A stretch of DNA of 64,000 nucleotides from Bradyrhizobium sp. SRS-191 (lineage in GTDB: Bacteria > Pseudomonadota > Alphaproteobacteria > Rhizobiales > Xanthobacteraceae): assembly GCF_024586915.1 (NCBI RefSeq), contig NZ_JANBVS010000020.1, forward strand, positions 62,001-126,000, given 5' to 3'. Position 1 is the first letter of the stretch. Each line of letters begins with the position of its first letter. The position numbers and the translations under genes were made by a program. The notes below the pieces were generated by a model. The model was not told the origin of the DNA. It made no database searches and saw only the letters and a program-made list of their open reading frames with translations. Below are positions 27,581 to 36,808 of the stretch, piece by piece.

Positions 27581-27655
27581 GGGCACGTAGCTCAGCGGGA
27601 GAGCACTACCTTGACATGGTAGGGGTCACAGGTTCGATCCCTGTCGTGCCCACCA
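27581..27655 (+). tRNA. tRNA-Val (anticodon GAC)
   Basis: 75 bases with CCA encoded. The acceptor arms GGGCACG and CGTGCCC pair fully. The anticodon arm is CTACC-TTGACAT-GGTAG with anticodon GAC. The T arm contains GGTTCGATCC. D-arm GCTC-AGCGGGA-GAGC is normal. Confidence 0.97.
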
Positions 27656-28729
27656 TCGGCCGAAGCGGCCGATGACCCAGCCTGGTCCGGTTTTTCGATC
27701 ATCGCAGATGCGCCGGTGTCGCCGTCCATTGACGAGCCATGGCTCGCCGTGGCCGGGACGATCAGCTCCGCTGCCGCACCTGCGGCCGTGGGGTTGGGCC
27801 CGTCCGTCTCCGCGTCGTCATGGCTGAGCCGCTCCCGCCTGCAGACCTTAAGCCGCCTCGGTGCTTCGAGGTCGCGGTCGTTCACGTCTCGAGGCCTCGG
27901 GAGACGGTGAGGAGAGGCCCCGGCGTTTGGCTGTGCGGCGCTCGCTCGATCCGCGCTGTCGTGATCGTCGCCCGTGTCTCGGTCGCCCGCGTCCTGGGGG
28001 AATGCTGCGTTCATGGCTCCGCTGCCTCGCGGCGCGCTGTCGCGTCCGAGCTTTGCTGGTCGATGTCCCTCTTCCTCAGAAGAGGGCACGGGGAATGCCG
28101 GGCGCTGGCCGCACCCATGGCCCGCCTGCAGAAAAAAGCAGGCGGCAGTCACCACAGGTTCAGCCGAGAACACCCGGCATTCCCCGCGCGATGGTTTTGA
28201 CGGCTGCTTCGCGTTCTCCCCGGTGCACCGGCTTTTGGCCACCGTATCGCGACAACGCGCTTGCGCGCGCCACCGCGGGACACCAGCATCGGGGTGTCAG
28301 GACCACGCGACTTGACCGTGCGCATCGCTGCCGTTCGTCGGCGCGGAAATCCACGCTGCGACAGCCACGCGCCCACCGCATCCCGCCTCGACGTTCGTGA
28401 CGACCGCGAAGCGCCCCTTGTGTGAGACGGGACGGACGGAGTAGAGCATGATTTCTGGAAAAAAGAAAGAAGAAAATTTTGAATGCACACCGAATGGTGG
28501 TTCGGCCCCGGCAGGTGGTGGCGTTGCTTCCATGAGACGCCCGGTGGTCTCAAGGCCGAAGTGACGTCGTAGTCGATTTGGAGTCATGGGGCTCGCAAAT
28601 TGCTCAGATCGAAAGAAGCGAAAGGCAATGTCTGCATTTTGTCCGGCCTGTTCAGGACCCTGGCAGATATGTTAGTTGAAGCGAGCCTGTGCATGGCCGT
28701 GAAGACGCCCAGGTCGTCGGAGACTGCGA
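27656..28729. other. gene-poor 1.07-kb interval with dispersed-repeat-like sequence
   Basis: No convincing gene. One long minus-strand open frame covers the tRNA and is therefore spurious. The subregion around 28060-28310 (CAGAAAAAAGCAGGCGGCAG followed by a GC-rich block) resembles an interspersed sequence common in Bradyrhizobium and Rhodopseudomonas genomes. An AT-rich patch at 28450-28480 may hold a promoter. The repeat identification is from memory. Confidence 0.4.
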
Positions 28730-29356
28730 GTGCGACAATTTCCAACGATCCTCCGTGTGCCAGGTGTGCTCATCGCGACGTCGCTGGCGCTCGGAACATC
28801 AGCAGCCCTGATCTTCGGCGAAGCTTCTCCTGCTTGCGCAGATGCGCAGACGAGCGTGAGGCAGACGATCATTGCGCCATTTGGCGAGCTACGTCTCGGA
28901 ATGACGGAAGATGAGGCTGTGACGCTTTTTGGTCGTCCCGCCGAAGAGTTGCCGGGGCGGGGCGTTACATTGCGCAGCATCACTCGTGCCGCGAATGATC
29001 GCGTCTACAGAGTTCTTCTGACAAAGAGGGGAACCGTCTATTCCATTCGATCGACCGAGTGGTCGGCGCAAGATCGTCAAGCGGGCGAACAATCGCTGGA
29101 TCAACGCTTTCTTATGTACTTGGACGCTTACGGCGGCGTCGGGCAGGACCAAGTCGAGGAAAAAGATGGTCGACTCATATTTCGACGTTGGTCGGAAGAC
29201 CGTGGATATCTGGTCGAGGTCAGGCTGGGGTGTGCCCTCACGCAGTTAACCGTGGAGCTTACTGACGATCGAATATTGACGAGAGATGGCGGTACTCCAA
29301 TCGACGATCGAGTCCTTGATCAGAACTTTAGGCACGCAAACGAATGTGTGTTCTAG
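28730..29356 (+). CDS. secreted hypothetical protein (208 aa)
   Basis: GTG start with a CGGAG-like site upstream. The N-terminus VRQFPTILRVPGVLIATSLA continues to a signal-peptidase-like site near ACADAQ at about residue 38. The mature part contains GELRLGMTEDEAVTLFGRPAEE, resembling the GMT-x-x-E-hydrophobic motif of BamE/SmpA-like lipoprotein folds, but without the lipobox Cys. GC content and codon use are lower than in neighbouring metabolic genes, suggesting acquired DNA. The final codons are duplicated in the DNA just past the stop. Function unknown. Confidence 0.55.
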   Translation: MRQFPTILRVPGVLIATSLALGTSAALIFGEASPACADAQTSVRQTIIAPFGELRLGMTEDEAVTLFGRPAEELPGRGVTLRSITRAANDRVYRVLLTKRGTVYSIRSTEWSAQDRQAGEQSLDQRFLMYLDAYGGVGQDQVEEKDGRLIFRRWSEDRGYLVEVRLGCALTQLTVELTDDRILTRDGGTPIDDRVLDQNFRHANECVF

Positions 29357-29371
29357 GAATGTGTGTTCTAG
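29342..29371. repeat. exact 15-bp tandem duplication across a stop codon
   Basis: GAATGTGTGTTCTAG occurs twice head to tail. The first copy is the last five codons (Glu-Cys-Val-Phe-stop) of the upstream gene. A third partial copy (GAATG) follows. It looks like a replication-slippage product. Confidence 0.9.
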
Positions 29372-29561
29372 GAATGGCTGTTGTCGCCTGATAGGTCTCG
29401 TCTCATCGAGAATCGAAGTCCGGCGGTCCGAAGCGCGGGCAGGAATCAAGTTGTCGTCGTTCCTCCGGATGGGCTTTTACCAAGAGCCGAAATTGGGCCG
29501 TAAGGCGGTCGGTCTCGTTGAGACGCCGTTATGGGTTGAGCTCGGGAATTCGGGGCGGGAC

Positions 29562-29951
29562 ATGTTCGAGGATGAGGCAGGCCAGCAGATGCATGGCATT
29601 CACAGGCTCCCTCGCGTGATTTCTGCCCGTTATCTCACTTGCGTCGTCGTCCTTGCTCTTCTGCCAACCGGGGCTATCGCCTCGTCCGTCTTCAAGAGCG
29701 GCATCTGCACCCACTTCGATGGCTTCGAGCGGGCCGAGCAGGTGCGGACGCCAGTCGCGGCCGGTCCCGACGCCGTCCAACGAGCGCGACACGATGACAT
29801 CGAGCGATTTGGGCGACCGACATTCGAGCTACAGGATGGGCCCGGCAGTTTGACGCTCGTATGGGTCGCCGCCGACCGCTCTTCCGCCGAGAACGTCACG
29901 ATTGAGATCGTTGACGGCAATCTTCATGTCATCTGCGCGCTTACATTTTAG
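29562..29951 (+). CDS. small secreted hypothetical protein
   Basis: About 129 residues. The hydrophobic stretch YLTCVVVLALLPTGAIASSV acts as a signal peptide (about residues 23-42), and the mature domain has Cys residues near its start (SGICTHFDGFE) and end (VICALTF). The start is uncertain: ATG at this position follows GGGGCGGG, while another in-frame ATG nine codons later has GAGG upstream. The open frame continues further upstream, but that part looks non-coding. No recognised family. It lies in the repeat-rich, lower-GC interval. Confidence 0.45.
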   Translation: MFEDEAGQQMHGIHRLPRVISARYLTCVVVLALLPTGAIASSVFKSGICTHFDGFERAEQVRTPVAAGPDAVQRARHDDIERFGRPTFELQDGPGSLTLVWVAADRSSAENVTIEIVDGNLHVICALTF

Positions 29952-29984
29952 GTTGGCCGTAAGTGCTGCGGCGATGACAGCCTG

Positions 29985-30178
29985 TAGGGTGGGCAAAGCG
30001 GCGACTTGCTCGGTGTGTCGGCAGGCGATGGCGAAAGCGTGCCCACCGCTTGCGGAGCGACGGCTCTCAGTACCGGCGATCCATTGTACCGATGCGGTCA
30101 TGGCGCGAGATGGTGGGCACGGCGCACGATGCAGCTGAGCATGTCGCGATTGTGTGCCCTGCGCCTTTGTCCACCCTG
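29985..30178. repeat. dispersed element bounded by inverted repeats
   Basis: TAGGGTGGGCAAAGCG at the left end and CGCCTTTGTCCACCCTGCG at the right form an inverted pair with one mismatch in the core. Similar GTGGGCA/TGCCCAC copies lie inside. It is typical of short palindromic mobile repeats in this group. No coding capacity. Confidence 0.6.
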
Positions 30179-30270
30179 CGGTGCTCCGGTGCGAGATCTG
30201 GACAGCCGGCATGAGTTGAGGCTGGAGCGGACCCGATCTTTTGACGTACGGAGTTTGGCGACCGAACGCG

Positions 30271-30405
30271 TTGGTGCGCCAGCTCATGACCGCGAAAGGG
30301 CTGGTGAAGAGGCGCCGGGATCCATCCGACAAGGGTGGATTTCAGATCCAGCTGACTGCCAAGGGTAAGCGGGATGCCGACGCGCTTGCTAGAACGCGCC
30401 GATCT
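30271..30405 (+). pseudogene. fragment of a MarR-family regulator
   Basis: The plus-strand translation LVRQLMTAKGLVKRRRDPSD followed by KGGFQIQLTAKGKRDADAL matches the recognition helix plus wing of MarR proteins. The frame then runs into unrelated Arg-rich text. The N-terminal helices and the C-terminal dimer domain are absent. It is a remnant of a regulator broken by the insertion or rearrangement that produced this repeat-rich interval. Confidence 0.6.
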
Positions 30406-30451
30406 CATGGCCGGCGAGGATGCCGACCGCGATCTTCAGCCCTTTGCGACT

Positions 30452-30895
30452 TCATCGCACCGGCTCGTGCCGCGCCGCGTCCGCCGTCCGGAGCTTGTCG
30501 AAAATCGCCCCGTTCATCAACAGGGCGATCTCGCTGGCCGGCATCGGCTTCTGGCATTCGGACAGCGGGTTGAACCAGAAGTTCGCGCCAGGCAGCATCT
30601 TGAACAGATCGCGGGCCGCAGCCCCGAGGCAGGCTTCCGGCTCCTTCACATAGTCGGAGATGCGTTTTCTGGAGGTGAACGCAGGCAGCCAGGTCAGGCC
30701 CTGGAACTCGACGCTCGCGACGTTGATCCGCTCCTGCCGCGTCAGCGAGCGGTGCTGTCCGGGCGCGATCGAGGCCTCCGGCGTCAGCACATAGATCTCG
30801 GCGTCGAGCAGCGCGCGGTAGAACCGCGGGACGATCGCGGGATCGCGGCCGGCCGCCTGCATCAGGGCTTCGAGACTGTTCTCCGGTTCAAACAT
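30452..30895 (-). CDS. SseB-family protein (147 aa)
   Basis: Begins MFEPENSLEALMQAAGRDPA with AAAGGAGG just upstream. The core matches the SseB N-terminal domain (YRALLDAEIYVLTPEA; EFQGLTWLPAFTSRKRISDY; PLSECQKPMPASEIALL). The original E. coli SseB affects serine sensitivity, and its biochemical role is unresolved. Here the gene starts 43 bases after a sigma-54 activator on the same strand, so it is probably co-transcribed and linked to the alkane monooxygenase regulon. I know of no defined role for SseB in such clusters. Confidence 0.78.
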   Translation of the reverse strand: MFEPENSLEALMQAAGRDPAIVPRFYRALLDAEIYVLTPEASIAPGQHRSLTRQERINVASVEFQGLTWLPAFTSRKRISDYVKEPEACLGAAARDLFKMLPGANFWFNPLSECQKPMPASEIALLMNGAIFDKLRTADAARHEPVR

Positions 30896-30938
30896 CGTGA
30901 CCTCCTTTGGGATTGATGAAGTTGTCGTCGTGCCCGGG

Positions 30939-32819
<1,881 letters not shown>

Positions 32820-32967
32820 CGTCATCCTCCCGTGTCGCGGCTTCGCCGTTGTCCCGGCCTCGTCGCTGTTTGATTGTTCGTGATCTGGTGCTGCGTCCCT
32901 CATTATTAAGCAATCGCGCGGAAAGTAGAAATTCGCCGCCGCCAGCGCGCGCAGTCCGTGACTTGCG

Positions 32968-32994
32968 AAAACTGTTCCGTCTCGGAACAGTTTT
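32968..32994. promoter_or_regulatory. enhancer-type binding site (UAS) for the sigma-54 activator
   Basis: Perfect dyad with 12-base arms, AAAACTGTTCCG and CGGAACAGTTTT, around a three-base centre. It sits about 110 bases upstream of the -24/-12 element and 150 bases from the regulator start, the usual distance for a sigma-54 enhancer. The likely ligand is the adjacent Fis-HTH activator. Confidence 0.8.
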
Positions 32995-33076
32995 GCCATC
33001 AGCGTTGCTCCGCGACGGACCGAAGATCACGCCAGAGGCGGATGAGAAAACACGGACTATCAGCCTGTTAGCTCGC

Positions 33077-33092
33077 TGGCATAGCTCTTGCT
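33077..33092 (+). promoter_or_regulatory. sigma-54 (-24/-12) promoter driving the adh-mim operon
   Basis: TGGCATAGCTCTTGCT matches the consensus: GG at 33078-33079 and GC at 33090-33091 with exactly ten bases between. The predicted transcript starts near 33103, about 50 bases before adh. No other sequence in the gap fits as well. Confidence 0.85.
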
Positions 33093-33155
33093 CAACCTTC
33101 CTCAACGACGGCTGCGACACGTTGACGTCGACACAAAAAAATCCGGGGAGAGACC

Positions 33156-34199
33156 ATGAAGGCCGCGGTGCTCCATGCGTTCGATGAAAAGCTGACGGCG
33201 AAGGAATTCGTCCGCTACGAAGAGGTCGCCGACCCGAAGATCTCGCGTCCGATGGATGTGATCGTGCGCATCGGCGGCGCCGGCGTCTGCCGCACCGATC
33301 TCCACATCGTCGAAGGCATCTGGCGCAGCAAGGTCGACGTCAAGCTTCCCTACATCATGGGTCATGAGAACGCGGGCTGGGTCGAGGCCGTCGGTCCCGG
33401 CGTCGAAGGCGTCAAGGTCGGCGACAGCGTCATCTGCCACCCGCTGGTGACCAGCGGCCATTGCCTGGCGTGCCGGCGCGGCAACGACATGCATGCGCAG
33501 GACAGCTCGTTTCCGGGCATCAACGCCAATGGCGGCTACGCGCAATATCTGCTGACGGGACAGCGCTCGCTGATCAAGCTGCCGAAGTCCCTGGCGCCCA
33601 AGGACGTCGCTCCCTATACGGACGCAGGTCTGACGGCATATCGCGCGGCGAAGAAGGCTTCCCGGCATCTCTTGCCGGGCGAATATGCCGTGGTGATCGG
33701 GGCAGGCGGCCTCGGCCATATCGGCATCCAGGTTCTCGCCGCGCTCTGTGCGGCGGAGATCATCGTCGTCGACCGCTCCGAAAAATCGCTGGAGCTCGCC
33801 AAGACGTGCGGGGCGCATCATCTGGTGAAGGCCGATGGCGGCGAGGTCGAGGCGGTGCTGGCGCTGACCGGCGGCCGCGGTGCGGAGGCCGTGATCGACT
33901 TCGTCGGCGAGGGCGATGCGATCGCCAAGGGCCTCGCGATAACCGCGAATGGCGGCTCCTACTACATCGTCGGCTATGGCGGAAAGATCGACATCCCGAC
34001 CATCGACATGATCACGACGGAAAAGACCATCGTGGGCAATCTGGTCGGCACCTATGCCGAGCTGGTCGAGCTGATGGCGCTCGCCGATCGCGGCCTCGTG
34101 AATCTGCACACCAGGGAATACCGACTCAGCGAGGCGAACGACGCGCTGCATGATCTGCATCACGGGCGCATTCACGGGCGCGCTGTGCTGGTCCCGTGA
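33156..34199 (+). CDS. zinc-dependent NAD(P) alcohol dehydrogenase
   Basis: 347 residues, medium-chain dehydrogenase. Catalytic-zinc ligands are Cys45 (GVCRTDLH) and His70-Glu71 (GHENAG). The Rossmann motif is VVIGAGGLGHIG. The structural-zinc lobe is degenerate: SGHCLACRRGNDMHA keeps only two of the four usual cysteines. GGGGAG precedes the ATG. As first gene after the sigma-54 promoter and upstream of mimA, it most likely oxidises the propanol or other alcohol made by the monooxygenase. A role with aldehydes or secondary alcohols cannot be excluded. Confidence 0.88.
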   Translation: MKAAVLHAFDEKLTAKEFVRYEEVADPKISRPMDVIVRIGGAGVCRTDLHIVEGIWRSKVDVKLPYIMGHENAGWVEAVGPGVEGVKVGDSVICHPLVTSGHCLACRRGNDMHAQDSSFPGINANGGYAQYLLTGQRSLIKLPKSLAPKDVAPYTDAGLTAYRAAKKASRHLLPGEYAVVIGAGGLGHIGIQVLAALCAAEIIVVDRSEKSLELAKTCGAHHLVKADGGEVEAVLALTGGRGAEAVIDFVGEGDAIAKGLAITANGGSYYIVGYGGKIDIPTIDMITTEKTIVGNLVGTYAELVELMALADRGLVNLHTREYRLSEANDALHDLHHGRIHGRAVLVP

Positions 34200-34202
34200 G
34201 CC

Positions 34203-34628
34203 GTGCGCGTCCAGATGATCTGCGTCGATCCCAATCGCCCAACGAGAGTGATGCTTGTGACGAAGTCCAGCGAAAGCGGGCCACAGATCACGGCCGAGGA
34301 AGCCGTCCGGCTGCAGCAAGCCCGCGACCGCATGATCGCGCGGCACAAACTGATCGAGGGCATCATCCGCAACAACGAGATGCAGCTCAGGAACGAGAGC
34401 GCGCGCGGCGGCGCCGAGATCGAACTGGAATGTGCACGGCGCGACGTCGCGCGCTCCGAGGGCGGCCACGCGGCCCAGACCGAGCTCGACAGAGTCACGG
34501 AGCGCCTGAGCCAGCTGCGCGACGAGCACAGCCGACTCGTCGCCGAGCGCGAATGGCTCAATCACGCGCTGTTGGAATTCGACAGCGCGCCGACCGAGGA
34601 CGACCACAAACGTACGGGGCATGCATGA
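34203..34628 (+). CDS. hypothetical coiled-coil protein (141 aa)
   Basis: Starts three bases after the adh stop, with a GTG; later in-frame ATGs exist and no strong ribosome site decides. From about residue 30 the protein is mostly charged helix (ITAEEAVRLQQARDRMIARH; DRVTERLSQLRDEHSRLVAE), predicted coiled coil, without signal peptide or membrane span. It overlaps the next gene by four bases (ATGA), suggesting translational coupling. I recognise no family. Position inside the adh-mim operon suggests a role tied to alkane oxidation, for example assembly or scaffolding, but that is inference. Confidence 0.6.
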   Translation: MRVQMICVDPNRPTRVMLVTKSSESGPQITAEEAVRLQQARDRMIARHKLIEGIIRNNEMQLRNESARGGAEIELECARRDVARSEGGHAAQTELDRVTERLSQLRDEHSRLVAEREWLNHALLEFDSAPTEDDHKRTGHA

Positions 34629-34900
34629 TGAGCAAGGTCGAAATGAGCAGGCTCAATCTCAAGGCGTCGGGGGCGCCGGTCTCGGCGGTGCCGCCTACGG
34701 AGCCGACGGACGAGGATCGTTCGAAGGATGAGTTCTTCGCGCAGGTAGGCCTGCTCGCCGAGGCGATGATCGCGCGGCACGGCAAGGAGTTTGCCATCGG
34801 CACGCTGGTGCTGGCGGCGAAGTTCGTCGCGGAGGGCCGGTCTCTGGTCAGCCGCGGCGCAGAAGCAGGCGGGGCGGTAAGCGCTGCCAAGCCGGTTTGA
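34625..34900 (+). CDS. hypothetical small protein (91 aa) in the mim operon
   Basis: Overlaps the preceding stop by four bases. Reads MMSKVEMSRLNLKASGAPVS with a Pro/Thr/Glu-rich linker (residues 15-32), then an amphipathic helical part (DEFFAQVGLLAEAMIARHGK, EFAIGTLVLAAKFVAEGRSL). No signal peptide or known motif is visible. Together with the preceding gene it fills the space between adh and mimA. Family unknown. Confidence 0.6.
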   Translation: MMSKVEMSRLNLKASGAPVSAVPPTEPTDEDRSKDEFFAQVGLLAEAMIARHGKEFAIGTLVLAAKFVAEGRSLVSRGAEAGGAVSAAKPV

Positions 34901-35065
34901 AGTGCCAATTCATTGCGGGAGTCAAAGTCAATTTTCGGACCTCAAAGTTGATGGGCAGACGTGAATTTGCAGGAGACCTCGTGGGAGCCGCTCGTCGCAG
35001 CTCCTTCGATCCGACGACCAAGGCCTGAATTCAAGAAGCTGATGCAACGTTCAAAGGAGAAGGAA

Positions 35066-36736
35066 ATGTCTGCAAGTCTGACGCTCAATAAGATTACGGC
35101 CCAGAAGGGCATCACGATTGCCGAGGCAGCCAACCGCGTCGCGGACCTGGGCTGGACGCCCAGTTACGTCCAGGAAGCGATGACGTTCCCGACCGACTAC
35201 AAGATTTCGAAGACTCCCCGCGACCCGATGAAGCAGGTGCTGCGTTCCTACTTCCCGATGCAGGAAGAGAAGGACAACCGCGTCTACGGCGCGCTCGACG
35301 CGGCGCTCCGCGGCGACATGTTCCGCAATGTCGAGCCGCGCTGGGTCGAGTGGATGAAGCTGTTCCTGGCCATCATCCCGTTCCCGGAAATCTCGGCGGC
35401 GCGCTCGATGGCGATGGTCGGCCGGCTGGCGCCGGGCGAGGAGCTGCGCACCGGCTTCACGATGCAGATGGTCGACGAATTCCGTCACTCGACGATCCAG
35501 ATGAACCTCAAGAAATGGTACATGGAGAACTACATCGATCCGGCCGGGTTCGACATCACCGAGGCGGCGTTCGGCAAGTGCTACGCCACCACGATCGGCC
35601 GCCAGTTCGCCGAGGGCTTCCTGACCGGCGACGCGATCACCGCCGCCAACGTCTACCTGACGGTGGTCGCCGAGACCGCGTTCACCAACACGCTGTTCGT
35701 GGCGATGCCGTCGGAGGCCGCCCGCAACGGCGACTATGCGTTGCCGACCGTGTTCCTGTCGGTGCAGTCGGATGAATCCCGCCACATCGGCAACGGCCAT
35801 TCGATGCTGATGGCGATGATCAACGATCCCTCGAACCACCAGCTGCTCGAGCGCGACCTGAAATACGCATTCTGGCAGAACCACGCCATCGTCGACGCCG
35901 CGATCGGCACCTTCATCGAATACGGCACCACCAACCGCGACAAGAACAAGGAATCCTATGCGGAGCTCTGGCACCGCTGGATCTATGAAGACTATTACCG
36001 CACCTACATGCTGCCGCTCGAGAAGTACGGCATCAAGATCCACCATGACGACGTCGCCGCTGCCTGGGACCGTATCGTCAAGAAGAACTACGTCCACAAG
36101 ACCGCGCAGTTCTTCGCGGTCGGCTGGTCGGCGAACTTCTGGCGCATCGAGGCCCAGACCGAGAAGGACTTCGAGTGGTTCGAGCACAAGTACCCCGGCT
36201 GGTACGCCGAGTTCGGCGACTTCTGGAAGTGGTATGCGAAGCTGAGCGTGCCGGGCGAGACCAACATCCTGTTCAACAGCGACGTCGGCTACGTCTATCC
36301 GCATCGCTGCTGGAGCTGCATGGTGCCTTGCCTGATCCGCGAGGACTTCGTCTGCGACGAGGTCGACGGCAAGATCTACACCTACTGCTCGGAAGGCTGC
36401 CGCTGGACCCACAAGGTGGCGTTTGCCGCCGAGTATGAAGGCCGCGCCACGCCGGCGATGGGCCGCTTCAGCGGCCGCCGTGAATGGGAAGACTGTTACC
36501 ACGGCTGGGACATCGCCGATGCCATCAAGGATCTCGGCTTCGTCCGTCCGGACGGCAAGACCCTGACGGCGCAGCCGCATCTGCGGTTCGACGCCAAGGA
36601 CATGTGGACGCTCGATCACGTGCGCGGCCACCAGCTCGGCAGCCCGCTGCGCGGCTTCCGTGCGCTGTCGCCGATCGAGCGCGAGGTCGCGGTCGCCGAT
36701 TATCGCAAGGGCTTCACCATCAATCCTTGCCATTGA
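35066..36736 (+). CDS. mimA: propane/short-alkane monooxygenase hydroxylase alpha subunit (di-iron)
   Basis: 556 residues. The six di-iron ligands are visible: Glu108 (FPEISAA), Glu138 and His141 (VDEFRHS), Glu203 (VAETAFTN), Glu237 and His240 (DESRHIGN). Their spacing is identical to that of the soluble methane monooxygenase MmoX set. A Cys-rich YHS-like segment (CWSCMVPC and YCSEGC) near 415-445 is typical of PrmA/MimA. The ATG follows AAAGGAGAAGG; the frame is open 35 codons further up without support. It forms the oxygen-activating core of a four-component enzyme with MimB, MimC and MimD. Exact substrate range (propane, acetone, phenol) is unproven. Confidence 0.93.
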   Translation: MSASLTLNKITAQKGITIAEAANRVADLGWTPSYVQEAMTFPTDYKISKTPRDPMKQVLRSYFPMQEEKDNRVYGALDAALRGDMFRNVEPRWVEWMKLFLAIIPFPEISAARSMAMVGRLAPGEELRTGFTMQMVDEFRHSTIQMNLKKWYMENYIDPAGFDITEAAFGKCYATTIGRQFAEGFLTGDAITAANVYLTVVAETAFTNTLFVAMPSEAARNGDYALPTVFLSVQSDESRHIGNGHSMLMAMINDPSNHQLLERDLKYAFWQNHAIVDAAIGTFIEYGTTNRDKNKESYAELWHRWIYEDYYRTYMLPLEKYGIKIHHDDVAAAWDRIVKKNYVHKTAQFFAVGWSANFWRIEAQTEKDFEWFEHKYPGWYAEFGDFWKWYAKLSVPGETNILFNSDVGYVYPHRCWSCMVPCLIREDFVCDEVDGKIYTYCSEGCRWTHKVAFAAEYEGRATPAMGRFSGRREWEDCYHGWDIADAIKDLGFVRPDGKTLTAQPHLRFDAKDMWTLDHVRGHQLGSPLRGFRALSPIEREVAVADYRKGFTINPCH

Positions 36737-36746
36737 CGATGCGAGC

Positions 36747-36774
36747 GCAGGGGGCCGGTTCGCCGGCTCCCTGC
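36747..36774 (+). other. stable UUCG-capped hairpin between mimA and mimB
   Basis: GCAGGGGGCCGG and CCGGCTCCCTGC pair over 12 bp (one G-U) around a TTCG tetraloop, with no T tract after it. It begins 10 bases after the mimA stop. It probably protects the 3' end of a processed mimA transcript or partly attenuates read-through, giving more hydroxylase than reductase. Confidence 0.7.
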
Positions 36775-36808
36775 GATCATCTGCCGGAGTTCGCTGGGGA
36801 GGTTGTCG

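Noticed and set aside
27592..28242. 216-codon minus-strand open frame
   Set aside because: It runs through the tRNA-Val gene and has low-complexity, repeat-like translation.
34952..34975. possible second sigma-54 promoter before mimA (GGGCAGACGTGAATTTGC)
   Set aside because: The GG and GC doublets are 13 rather than 10 bases apart, so it does not meet the strict spacing rule.
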